Part shown: piece after piece, positions 18,002-26,630 of the stretch
How the letters are laid out: each line of letters starts with the position of its first letter
How positions within the stretch are numbered: the first letter of the stretch is position 1
From: Bacteroidota bacterium
Lineage (GTDB): Bacteria; Bacteroidota; Ignavibacteria; UBA10030
Direction of reading: 5' to 3'
Assembly (NCBI GenBank): GCA_015661185.1
Contig: JACVXU010000001.1
Coordinates: forward strand, 1-47,448
Length of the DNA: 47,448 nt
Position numbers and translations under genes: made by a program
Notes under the pieces: model-generated
Told to the model about the DNA's origin: nothing
The model's input: only the letters and a program-made list of their open reading frames with translations
The model's database searches: none

Positions 18002-20911
18002 GTGCTATCATACCGCGTTCGAACGAACGTTTGCCGGATGCTGTTGACGGGGATATTGCCCCTTATTCTAACTGCTTCACTTGCAAGCGCTCGCGGCGCT
18101 CAGCAACTTCCCGCCAAGTCACTCCAGGCCACCACACCGGCGGCAAGCACAGGCGACGATTGGGTCGAATCGACTCTCAAGCGCCTCACGCTGGAAGAGA
18201 AAGTAGCACAACTCGTTTTCCCGTCGACTCAAGGCTCTTACCATGCAGAGGATTCAGAGACCTGGCGGGAACTCGAACGCTTGATTGTCAATCGCAAGGT
18301 CGGCGGGCTCGTTCTTTCAATTGGTGATGTGTACGAGTATGCTGTCCAGTTGAACAAGATCCAGAAACTGGCGGATGTCCCTCTGCTTGTTGCCGGAGAC
18401 TTCGAGTATGGAGTAGCGATGCGTGTGCCGCGCGCAACTGCGTTCCCGCGGGCAATGGCCATCGGAGCCACGAGAAATGCCCGCTACGCGTACCAGGTCG
18501 GGCGTGTGACGGCAAATGAAGGCCGGGCACTTGGCGTCCATCAGAACTACGCCCCGACGATCGATGTCAACAACAACCCACGCAATCCCGTGATCAACAC
18601 CCGCTCCTTTGGTGATGACGTGAGTCTCGTGAGTGATATGGGAGCGGCGTACGTCAAGGGGACGCAAGATGGTGGAATGATATCGACCGTTAAGCACTTT
18701 CCCGGACACGGAGACACGGACGTCGATACGCATCTTGGTCTGGTGACGCTCAATTTCGACAAGAAGCACTTTGATCAAGTCGAATTGCCTCCGTTCAAGG
18801 CTGCCATCAAGAGTGGGGCCATGTCGGTGATGGTCGGACACATCGCTGTCCCGGCATTCGACACCGCCGCTGGGATCCCCGCAACCGTCTCCCTAAAGAT
18901 CACGACGGAACTGCTGCGCAACGAACTCAAGTTCGACGGTCTCATTGTGACCGACGCCATGAGAATGCGCGGTGTCTCTGCAAAATATGCTGCGGGAGAA
19001 GCTTCCGTCCTGGCCTTCAAGGCCGGTTCCGACATCGTGCTGATGCCGACGGATATCGATGTGGCAATCGACGCGATCATCGCTTCTGTGAAGCGAGGAG
19101 AGATTCCTGAGGAGCGAATCGATGCGTCGTTGCGCAAACTCCTGAAGGCGAAACAATGGGCGGGACTTGACAAGAATCGATCCGTGGATGTCGACAAGAT
19201 CGCCGGCGTTGTCGGCTCACGTGAGCACGAGCTGCTCGCGAGGAAAGTCGCGCGTAACGCCGTCACCGTGCTCGGCAACAAGAAAGAGGTTCTTCCCCTC
19301 TCTCCGACCGATACGAGGAAGATCCTTGACCTGGTGATTGCCGATACCGAAGATCCCAGAGAGGGGCGACGTTTCCACTCGCTTCTGAGGGAACGTCGCA
19401 ATAACGTGGATTTCGCCAAGGTCGATCCCCGGAGCAATGAACTCGAATACGATTCAATCACCGAGAGTGCGAAGAGTGCCGATATCATCCTCTGCCAGCT
19501 GCAACTGACCACGCGCTCGGGCGAAATGACGGGCTTCATCAGCGCCAGGCAAAAGAGTTTTCTGTCCCGACTCGCTTCGCTCGGCAAGCCAATCGTAGCC
19601 ATCGCTTTCGGTAATCCTTATGTTGTGATGGATCTCCCGAAGGTGGAATCATACGTCTGCGCTTATTCGAGCACAGATGTTATGCAGGAAGCCGTTGCCG
19701 AAGTGTTGTTCGCTGAAGAACCTGCTGTGGGGAAACTCCCGATTACGATCCCGGGTATCTACAACTTTGGCGATGGCGTCGAGTATCCGAAGATGAGGTT
19801 TCGGAGAGGTCTGCCGGAAGAGGTGGGATTCACGAGCGGAGGGCTCGCCAACGTCGATGCAGTCATTGAACAGGCAATCCGCGACTCATCCTTCCCGGGA
19901 GCCGTGCTGCTGATTGCGAAGGACGGAATCATCGTTCACGAAAAGGCATATGGATCATACGACTACGAGCCGTACTCAAGGCGCACCGATGTCAATAGCA
20001 TGTTCGACCTCGCTTCGGTCACGAAGGTGATCTCGACAACGAGTGCCATGATGCGCCTTGTCGGTGAAGGAAAGGTGAAACTTGAAGACCCCGTGGTCAA
20101 ATACATCCCGAAGTTCGGGCAGAACGGAAAGGAACACATCACGCTCTACAACCTGTTGGTGCACAACTCAGGACTCGTTGGCTGGCGAAAGTTTTACGAA
20201 CTCGGCAAGAACCCTCAGGAATTGCTTGATACGATTTTCGCGGCACGCCTGATGTATAGAACAGGGGATTCGACCATCTACAGCGATCTCGGATTGATCA
20301 CGACCGGCAAGATCATCGAGAAAGTCACAGGGACGTCGCTCGACAGGTTTGTGGATTCGGTGTTCTTCAAACCGCTTGGGATGTTGAGTACGATGTTCAA
20401 TCCGCCTGAGAGGTTGTGGAACCGTGTCATGCCGACGGAGGTTGATACGTACTGGCGCAAGACGGGAACCGCTGTGCGCGGAACTGTGCACGATGAGAAC
20501 GCATGGGCTCTCGGCGGTGTCGCGGGCCACGCCGGCCTGTTTTCGACGGCGCCCAACCTGGCCATCCTCCTCCAGATGGAACTCAACGGTGGGACGTATG
20601 GTGGAAAGAGATATCTAAGCGAGGATGTCATCCGTCAGTTTACGACGCGGCAATCGGAGAAAAGCACACGCGGCATCGGTTGGGACATGAAGCCGCCGTC
20701 ACGCTCATGGGCGGGCACGTTGTTGTCCACCAGGACATTCCTTCATACGGGGTTCACCGGGACGTCCGTAGCCGCAGATCCGACGCGAAACCTGATCATT
20801 GTTTTCCTGACCAATCGGGTCTATCCCACGAGGGCAAGTCAGAAGATTAATGCAGTCCGGCCTCAAGTGCACGATGCTGTGGTTAGTGCACTGAACCAGG
20901 AACAGAAGTAA
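18002..20911 (+). CDS. NagZ-like GH3 beta-N-acetylglucosaminidase fused to a C-terminal serine hydrolase (beta-lactamase/AmiE-like) domain; exported
   Basis: KHFPGHGDTDVDTHLGL and IVTDAMRMRGV (NagZ signatures); C-terminal FPGAVLLIAKDG, DLASVTK (SxxK), YSDLGLI. GTG at 18002 with upstream AGGGAG gives MLSYRVRTNVCRMLLTGILPLILTASLASA; ORF-track start 17828 overlaps the MFS gene. Confidence 0.92.
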   Translation: MLSYRVRTNVCRMLLTGILPLILTASLASARGAQQLPAKSLQATTPAASTGDDWVESTLKRLTLEEKVAQLVFPSTQGSYHAEDSETWRELERLIVNRKVGGLVLSIGDVYEYAVQLNKIQKLADVPLLVAGDFEYGVAMRVPRATAFPRAMAIGATRNARYAYQVGRVTANEGRALGVHQNYAPTIDVNNNPRNPVINTRSFGDDVSLVSDMGAAYVKGTQDGGMISTVKHFPGHGDTDVDTHLGLVTLNFDKKHFDQVELPPFKAAIKSGAMSVMVGHIAVPAFDTAAGIPATVSLKITTELLRNELKFDGLIVTDAMRMRGVSAKYAAGEASVLAFKAGSDIVLMPTDIDVAIDAIIASVKRGEIPEERIDASLRKLLKAKQWAGLDKNRSVDVDKIAGVVGSREHELLARKVARNAVTVLGNKKEVLPLSPTDTRKILDLVIADTEDPREGRRFHSLLRERRNNVDFAKVDPRSNELEYDSITESAKSADIILCQLQLTTRSGEMTGFISARQKSFLSRLASLGKPIVAIAFGNPYVVMDLPKVESYVCAYSSTDVMQEAVAEVLFAEEPAVGKLPITIPGIYNFGDGVEYPKMRFRRGLPEEVGFTSGGLANVDAVIEQAIRDSSFPGAVLLIAKDGIIVHEKAYGSYDYEPYSRRTDVNSMFDLASVTKVISTTSAMMRLVGEGKVKLEDPVVKYIPKFGQNGKEHITLYNLLVHNSGLVGWRKFYELGKNPQELLDTIFAARLMYRTGDSTIYSDLGLITTGKIIEKVTGTSLDRFVDSVFFKPLGMLSTMFNPPERLWNRVMPTEVDTYWRKTGTAVRGTVHDENAWALGGVAGHAGLFSTAPNLAILLQMELNGGTYGGKRYLSEDVIRQFTTRQSEKSTRGIGWDMKPPSRSWAGTLLSTRTFLHTGFTGTSVAADPTRNLIIVFLTNRVYPTRASQKINAVRPQVHDAVVSALNQEQK

Positions 20912-20938
20912 TATTCTTCAATAAAAAGGAACAAGTGC

Positions 20939-22495
20939 ATGGCAATCCCGACATTCAAGAATGAACCCTTAACCGATTTCACGAAACCGGCGAACCGCAG
21001 AGCGATGGAGAAAGCTCTCGCCAAAGTGAAGTCGATGCTTGGAAGAGAATATCCGATCGTTATGGGTGAGGAAGAGATCCTTACCCAGGACAAGTTCAAC
21101 TCCTACAACCCATCCAGCCCGGCTGAGATCATCGGTGTCTTCCAGAAGGCGGATGCAGCGTTGGCGGACAAAGCAGTGGAGACGGCTGCGGCGAAGTTTG
21201 AAGAATGGAAATGGGTTGAGCCTAAGAAGCGGGCGGAGTACCTCTTCAAGGCAGCGAAGATCATGCGGAAACGCAAGCATGAATTCAGCGCCGTGATGGT
21301 CTACGAAGTTGGAAAGACGTGGCCCGAAGCCGACGCCGATACCGCTGAAGCGATCGACTTTCTGGAGTTCTATGCCCGCGAGATGCTGCGCTATGCGTCG
21401 AAACAGCCTGTCACAAAAATCCCGAAGGAAAAGAACGAGCTTGTGTATATCCCGCTCGGAGTCGGCGTCGTCGTTCCGCCGTGGAATTTTGCGCTCGCCA
21501 TCCTCGCCGGCATGTCTTCTGCGGCAATTGTCTGCGGCAATACCATCGTTCTCAAGCCCTCGAGCGACTCTCCGTTGACCGGTTGGATGTACTTCGAGCT
21601 GATGCGCGAAGTTGGGATCCCCGCCGGAGTGATTAACTTCGTCTCCGGACCTGGCGGCTCCTTTGGCAACGCGATCGTCGCTCATCCGAAGACCCGGTTC
21701 ATCTCCTTCACAGGATCGAAGGAGGTCGGGATCCATGTCAATGAACTTGCAGCGAAGGTCCAGCCGGGCCAGAAGTGGCTGAAGCGCGTGATCGCGGAAA
21801 TGGGCGGCAAAGATTCCATTGTGATCGACGAGCAGACAAACCTTGAAGCAGCGGCGCAGGCCACGATTGCGTCGGCGTTCGGCTTCCAGGGACAGAAATG
21901 CTCGGCCGCGTCCCGGGCAATCGTCGTCGAGAAAGTGTACGACAAATTTGTGGATTTGATCAAAGAGAAGGCCTCGAAAATCAAAGTCGGACAATCCGAT
22001 GACCCTGCGAATTATATGGGCCCTGTGATCAACGAAAGTTCGCATCGGAAAATACTCGCGTACATCGAGAAAGGGATTCAAGAGGGGGGGCGATTGATCG
22101 CCGGCGGCTCCAAAGCCCCAGGTGACGGATATTTCATTCAGGCGACCGTTATCGCTGACGTTCACCCAAAGTCGACCATCTCCCAGGAGGAGATTTTTGG
22201 TCCCGTGCTCGCGATCATCAAGGCAAAGGATTTCAGCAACGCGCTGGAAATCGCGAACGATACGGAGTTTGGTTTGACCGGTGGCGTGTGGACGAACAAT
22301 CGAAAGAAGATTGAGAAAGCGAAGAAGGAATTCCACGTGGGCAACTTCTACATAAATCGAAAAATCACCGGTGCGATGGTGGGAGTTCACCCGTTCGGCG
22401 GTTTCAATATGTCGGGTACCGACTCGAAAGCCGGCGGAAGAGACTACCTGCTCCTGATGATGCAGGCAAAGTCGATTTCAGAAAAAGTGAAGTGA
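20939..22495 (+). CDS. pruA/rocA: L-glutamate gamma-semialdehyde (1-pyrroline-5-carboxylate) dehydrogenase
   Basis: 518 aa aldehyde dehydrogenase; FVSGPGGSFGNAIVAHPKTRFISFTGSKEVG, GFQGQKCSAASRAIV catalytic Cys, typical P5CDH N-terminus. Confidence 0.93.
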   Translation: MAIPTFKNEPLTDFTKPANRRAMEKALAKVKSMLGREYPIVMGEEEILTQDKFNSYNPSSPAEIIGVFQKADAALADKAVETAAAKFEEWKWVEPKKRAEYLFKAAKIMRKRKHEFSAVMVYEVGKTWPEADADTAEAIDFLEFYAREMLRYASKQPVTKIPKEKNELVYIPLGVGVVVPPWNFALAILAGMSSAAIVCGNTIVLKPSSDSPLTGWMYFELMREVGIPAGVINFVSGPGGSFGNAIVAHPKTRFISFTGSKEVGIHVNELAAKVQPGQKWLKRVIAEMGGKDSIVIDEQTNLEAAAQATIASAFGFQGQKCSAASRAIVVEKVYDKFVDLIKEKASKIKVGQSDDPANYMGPVINESSHRKILAYIEKGIQEGGRLIAGGSKAPGDGYFIQATVIADVHPKSTISQEEIFGPVLAIIKAKDFSNALEIANDTEFGLTGGVWTNNRKKIEKAKKEFHVGNFYINRKITGAMVGVHPFGGFNMSGTDSKAGGRDYLLLMMQAKSISEKVK

Positions 22496-22536
22496 GCAAC
22501 TCAATGCCTGTCAAAGAAGGGGGTTTTCTGTTTCTT

Positions 22537-22619
22537 AACGCAGAGTCGCTGAGATCGCGGAGAATCGCAGAGACTTAAGCCCCCTCTGCGGTGCTCTGCG
22601 GACTCTGCGCCTCCGCGTT
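22537..22619. repeat. Degenerate palindromic CGCAGAG-type intergenic repeat
   Basis: AACGCAGAGTCGCTGAGATCGCGGAGAATCGCAGAG ... CTCTGCGGTGCTCTGCGGACTCTGCGCCTCCGCGTT; arms are approximate reverse complements. Confidence 0.75.
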
Positions 22620-22718
22620 GAAAGACCTCGATGGCTTGCTTTCGCACCAAGGAATGAGTGAAACCGCCTCACGAAGATTTCTGGTCAATTGAGCGTCTCA
22701 ATCTGAGTTGAGGGGACA

Positions 22719-23240
22719 ATGGACTCTCCTGAATATATCAGCTGCACCTCGTGCAGTGAGGAAATCACGCCCGACAGCGAGTTCTGCCCGCACTGCGGAG
22801 TTCTCTTCTCCGAGGCTGCGAAGGAGAAGTGCGACACCCATCCGGCGAATCTTGCGCAGGGTATCTGCGTTATCTGTCGCAAGCTCGTCTGCGAGGTGTG
22901 CGGAAAGATAGTCCACGGGCGCAATTTCTGTCTCGGGCATCAGACCGTCGAGGTCCGGCAGGATTGGGCGCGGGCGTTCCAGTCGACAGATATCAACGAT
23001 AGTGAGCTTGTCAAGTCGCTTCTTGAGTCGAACGGGTTCAAGGTGTTGGTCCAGAATTTCACGCCGATGGGATATGCATGGGATGGCGGCGGTGATTCCT
23101 CAATCTCGAGAAGCACACTGAACAAGCCGGCGAAAGTGTTTGTCCCGATCCCCGAATACATCCGTGCAGAGGAAGCTCTCAAAGAATGGAAGTCGGGCGA
23201 GGCAGATGCCGGGGAACAAGAGTCGGATACCAGTCAATAG
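22719..23240 (+). CDS. Zinc-ribbon + B-box-like zinc finger + DUF2007-like protein
   Basis: CTSCSEEITPDSEFCPHCG, then CDTHPANLAQGICVICRKLVCEVCGKIVHGRNFCLGH, then a DUF2007-like C-terminus (ELVKSLLESNGFKVLVQN...KVFVPIPEYIRAEEALKEW). Confidence 0.75.
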   Translation: MDSPEYISCTSCSEEITPDSEFCPHCGVLFSEAAKEKCDTHPANLAQGICVICRKLVCEVCGKIVHGRNFCLGHQTVEVRQDWARAFQSTDINDSELVKSLLESNGFKVLVQNFTPMGYAWDGGGDSSISRSTLNKPAKVFVPIPEYIRAEEALKEWKSGEADAGEQESDTSQ

Positions 23241-23255
23241 ACAGCAGGAGAGAAC

Positions 23256-24419
23256 ATGAAAATTCATGAATACCAGGGAAAAGAAATCCTGAAGAAATTT
23301 GGTGTCCCGGTTCCAATTGGGAAGGTGGCGTTCAGCGTCGATGAAGCAGGACGAGCCGCAGAAACGGTTGGTGGTTCCGTCTGGGTCGTGAAGGCGCAGA
23401 TCCACGCTGGCGGCCGAGGTAAAGGCGGCGGTGTGAAGCTGGCGAGGAGTATTGATGAAGTGAAGGATCGGGCCTCTGATATCCTCGGTATGCGCCTCGT
23501 AACGCATCAAACGGGTCCAGAGGGGCGAATCGTCAAGCGGCTGCTCATTGAACAGGGAATGAGCATAGCGAAGGAGATGTATGTCGGCATCACACTGGAT
23601 CGTGGACGCTCACAGACCGTGGTGATGGTATCGACAGAAGGAGGTGTTGAAATCGAGAAGGTGGCCGCTGAAACGCCGGACAAGATTCTGAAGGAGTACG
23701 TCTATCCTTCGCTCGGTTTGCAGCAGTACCAGGCGCGGAGATTGTGCTTCGGGTTGAATTTGAGCGGCGACGCGTTCAAGAACGGCGTGAAATTCCTCCT
23801 TGCACTGTACAGGGCCTACGATGCTTCGGATGCTTCCCTTGCGGAAATCAATCCTCTCGTTATCACGGCAGAGGGGGGTGTGATCGCACTCGATGCAAAG
23901 ATGACGTTCGACGACAACGCGCTCTATCGCCATCCTGAAATCGTGGCGATGCGCGATCTCGACGAGGAAGATCCCCTGGAGATCGCAGCGTCGAAGTCGA
24001 ATCTCAATTACATCAAGCTCGACGGCAACGTGGGATGCATGGTCAATGGCGCCGGGTTGGCGATGGGGACAATGGACATCATCAAGCTTGCCGGCGGTAT
24101 GCCCGCAAACTTCCTCGATGTCGGCGGCGGGGCAAGTGCAGAAACCGTTGAAGCAGGCTTCCGCATCATCCTCAAAGATCCAAATGTGAAAGCCGTTCTG
24201 ATTAACATCTTTGGCGGCATTGTCCGCTGTGACCGGGTTGCAACCGGCGTGGTGCAGGCAGCGAAGAACGTGCAGGTGTCCATTCCGATCGTGATCCGTC
24301 TGGCGGGCACGAACGCTGAACTGGCAGCAGACATCTTGAAAACATCGGGCCTGAGCTTTGTTGTTGCCGACAGTCTGAAGGATGCCGCTGAGAAGGTGAC
24401 GAAGGCCATCGCGGCGTGA
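23256..24419 (+). CDS. sucC: Succinate-CoA ligase (ADP-forming) subunit beta
   Basis: [20 protein letters not shown]..., [53 protein letters not shown]. Confidence 0.98.
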   Translation: MKIHEYQGKEILKKFGVPVPIGKVAFSVDEAGRAAETVGGSVWVVKAQIHAGGRGKGGGVKLARSIDEVKDRASDILGMRLVTHQTGPEGRIVKRLLIEQGMSIAKEMYVGITLDRGRSQTVVMVSTEGGVEIEKVAAETPDKILKEYVYPSLGLQQYQARRLCFGLNLSGDAFKNGVKFLLALYRAYDASDASLAEINPLVITAEGGVIALDAKMTFDDNALYRHPEIVAMRDLDEEDPLEIAASKSNLNYIKLDGNVGCMVNGAGLAMGTMDIIKLAGGMPANFLDVGGGASAETVEAGFRIILKDPNVKAVLINIFGGIVRCDRVATGVVQAAKNVQVSIPIVIRLAGTNAELAADILKTSGLSFVVADSLKDAAEKVTKAIAA

Positions 24420-24420
24420 G

Positions 24421-24628
24421 TAGAGAGGTAAGACGGTAGACGGTAGACGTAAGAGGTAAGCAGCTACTAGCCAATAGCAGATAGGCAACAGCCGAAAGCT
24501 GACCGCTGATTGCTGGATGCATCGCGGGTTGGCTTTCTGCCTACTTCTTACTCCCTACTGCTTACTGCCTTCTGTCTTCCGAATTCTGTCTCCTGACTTC
24601 TGGATGCTGACTCCTGAATTCCTGACTT
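24421..24628. repeat. Degenerate intergenic repeat: GTAGAC/GGTAAG purine-rich half followed by CTTACTGC/CTTCTGACTCCTG pyrimidine-rich half
   Basis: ggtaagacggtagacggtagacgtaagaggtaagcag ... ctgcctacttcttactccctactgcttactgccttctgtcttcc...ctgacttctggatgctgactcctgaattcctgactt; halves are loosely reverse complementary. Confidence 0.75.
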
Positions 24629-26098
24629 ATGGCCTCCTGGGACCCTAAATACGAGCCGGTCATCGGCCTCGAAGTACACGCGCAGCTCCTGACCCGATCG
24701 AAGGCGTTCTGCGGCTGCTCGACGAGTTTCGGCGCCGAGCCGAATTCGAACGTCTGCCCGGTCTGTCTTGGATTGCCGGGCGTTCTCCCCGTCCTGAACC
24801 TGAGTCTGGTCGATTATGTCATACGGATGGGGCTTGCGACCCATTGCTCGATCGCCCCGCGTTCCATCTTCGCCCGCAAGAACTACTTCTATCCTGATCT
24901 CCCCAAAGGGTACCAAATCTCCCAATATGAAGAGCCGATCTGCTCGGGTGGATTTGTGGAGATCGAGCTTGAAGACGGATTGCGCAAGCGAATCGGATTG
25001 ACGCGCATCCATATGGAAGAAGACGCGGGAAAGTTGATTCACGATATCGATGTCGATACACTCGTCGATGTCAACCGGTGCGGGACTCCGCTGATCGAGA
25101 TAGTAAGCGAGCCGGAAATCCGCTCTCCACGCGAAGCATATCTCTATCTGGCGAAGATTCGCCAGATTGTAACGTACCTGGGCATCTGTGACGGGAACAT
25201 GGAGGAAGGGAGTCTTCGGTGCGACGCGAATGTCTCGGTGCGTTTGAACGGAGAGTCGGAACTCGGCACGAAGACGGAAGTCAAGAACATGAACTCCTTC
25301 CGCTTTGTCGAGAAGGCTCTGGAATTCGAAATTGGCAGGCAGATTGGATTGATCGAAAGCGGCGAAAAAGTTGTGCAGGAAACACTTCTCTGGGATTCGG
25401 GACAGGGGATTGCGGTCCCGATGCGCTCCAAAGAGGAGGCGCATGATTACCGGTATTTTCCCGATCCGGACCTTGTCCCTGTTCTTGTCACCGAAGAGTG
25501 GATCCAGAGGGTCGCGGAAACCCTTCCAGTGGATCCAACAGTCCGACGAGATCGGTTCGTTTCGGAATACAAGATCCCAATGTACGATGCAAACCTCCTG
25601 ACGGCCGAAAAGCCGCTTGCGGATTACTTTGAAGGAGTGGTCCGGAACCTGAAAACACCGACTGAAGAGAACTACAAACTCGCGAGCAACTGGACCATGG
25701 TTGATGTGCTGCGGGTCGTGAACACGGAGAACATTGCTCTCGCGGTTTTCCCTGTCACGCCGGCTCACCTTGCTGAGATGATCAACCTTATTGCTGACGG
25801 AACGATCAGCGGCAAGATGGCAAAAGATGTGTTCGAGGAAATGCGTACAACCAAGGAGTCGCCTCAGGATATTGTCGGGAGAAAAGGTCTGGTCCAACTG
25901 AGCGACACTGATACGCTCGAAAAGATTGTTGATCAGGTGCTCGAGAAGAATGCGGGGCAGGTTGCGGAGTTTCTCGGAGGGAAGTCGCAGGTCTTTGGTT
26001 TCCTGGTCGGTGAGTCTATGAAAGCGACCAAAGGAAGAGGGAATCCGAAGATTGTGAATGAGCTCTTGCGGAAAAAGTTGGAAACAATGAAGAAATGA
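24629..26098 (+). CDS. gatB: Aspartyl/glutamyl-tRNA(Asn/Gln) amidotransferase subunit B
   Basis: [41 protein letters not shown]-terminal [31 protein letters not shown]. Confidence 0.98.
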   Translation: MASWDPKYEPVIGLEVHAQLLTRSKAFCGCSTSFGAEPNSNVCPVCLGLPGVLPVLNLSLVDYVIRMGLATHCSIAPRSIFARKNYFYPDLPKGYQISQYEEPICSGGFVEIELEDGLRKRIGLTRIHMEEDAGKLIHDIDVDTLVDVNRCGTPLIEIVSEPEIRSPREAYLYLAKIRQIVTYLGICDGNMEEGSLRCDANVSVRLNGESELGTKTEVKNMNSFRFVEKALEFEIGRQIGLIESGEKVVQETLLWDSGQGIAVPMRSKEEAHDYRYFPDPDLVPVLVTEEWIQRVAETLPVDPTVRRDRFVSEYKIPMYDANLLTAEKPLADYFEGVVRNLKTPTEENYKLASNWTMVDVLRVVNTENIALAVFPVTPAHLAEMINLIADGTISGKMAKDVFEEMRTTKESPQDIVGRKGLVQLSDTDTLEKIVDQVLEKNAGQVAEFLGGKSQVFGFLVGESMKATKGRGNPKIVNELLRKKLETMKK

Positions 26099-26116
26099 TG
26101 GAGTATATGAGTATCG

Positions 26117-26142
26117 GAGTCTTGTAGCTCAGTTGGTTCGAT
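26117..26142 (+). pseudogene. tRNA 5'-fragment (D-arm remnant)
   Basis: GAGTCTTGTAGCTCAGTTGGTTCGAT contains the conserved TAGCTCAGTTGGTT D-arm sequence but no anticodon arm, D-stem 3' strand or 3' acceptor follows. Confidence 0.55.
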
Positions 26143-26162
26143 ATTCCCTGGAGGGAGATGCT

Positions 26163-26519
26163 ATGCACAAATTCAAAGAGCTGGATGTATACAAGAAGGC
26201 GCTCACTTTCACAAGGGTAGTGAGAGAAACAACGAAACGATTCCCGAAAGAAGAACTCTTTGTGTTGTCATCGCAATTTCGTCGTGCAGCTGATTCAATT
26301 GTTTTGAACATTGCGGAGGGGGCGGGGAACTCCAGCAAGAAGGAGTTTGCCCGATTCCTGGATTACTCAATACGATCAGGCTTTGAATGTCTGGGTTGCC
26401 TTGACATCTCTCTGCAAAACAAGTTCATCGAAGAATCTGCGCACTCGACACTCACTCACGATGTAAATGAGATTGTTGCAATGCTCTACGGTCTGAAGAA
26501 GTCTCTTTTTCGATCGTAG
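26163..26519 (+). CDS. Four-helix bundle protein (23S rRNA intervening-sequence protein, IVP family)
   Basis: FKELDVYKKALTFTRVVRETTKRFPKEELFVLSSQFRRAADSIVLNIAEGAGNSSKKEFARFLDYSIRSGFEC; ATG 26163 preceded by GGAGGGAGATG. Confidence 0.92.
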   Translation: MHKFKELDVYKKALTFTRVVRETTKRFPKEELFVLSSQFRRAADSIVLNIAEGAGNSSKKEFARFLDYSIRSGFECLGCLDISLQNKFIEESAHSTLTHDVNEIVAMLYGLKKSLFRS

Positions 26520-26573
26520 ATTTGATGTCTTTGTCCGTTCATTGATCGCACCACTCAACAAATCCCGTAATCC

Positions 26574-26630
26574 ACAACTTGCTACTTAATTACTCCATTA
26601 CTTAACTACTTCACTACTCAACTACTTCAT
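26574..26630. repeat. Degenerate short tandem repeat ((A)CTACTTAA/CTACTTC) abutting the tpiA start codon
   Basis: cacaacttgctacttaattactccattacttaactacttcactactcaactacttcat read directly. Confidence 0.75.

Noticed and set aside
20969-22390. 473-aa minus-strand ORF
   Set aside because: Antisense to the clear P5C dehydrogenase gene; His/Arg/Asp-rich shadow composition with no recognisable domain.
23610-24488. 292-aa minus-strand ORF
   Set aside because: Shadow ORF antisense to sucC.
24548-25897. 449-aa minus-strand ORF
   Set aside because: Shadow ORF antisense to gatB.
26520-26575. Possible 3' half of the broken tRNA downstream of the IVP gene (ttcattgatcgcacca)
   Set aside because: No proper T-loop (TTCGANN) or acceptor complementary to the 5' fragment; judged coincidental.
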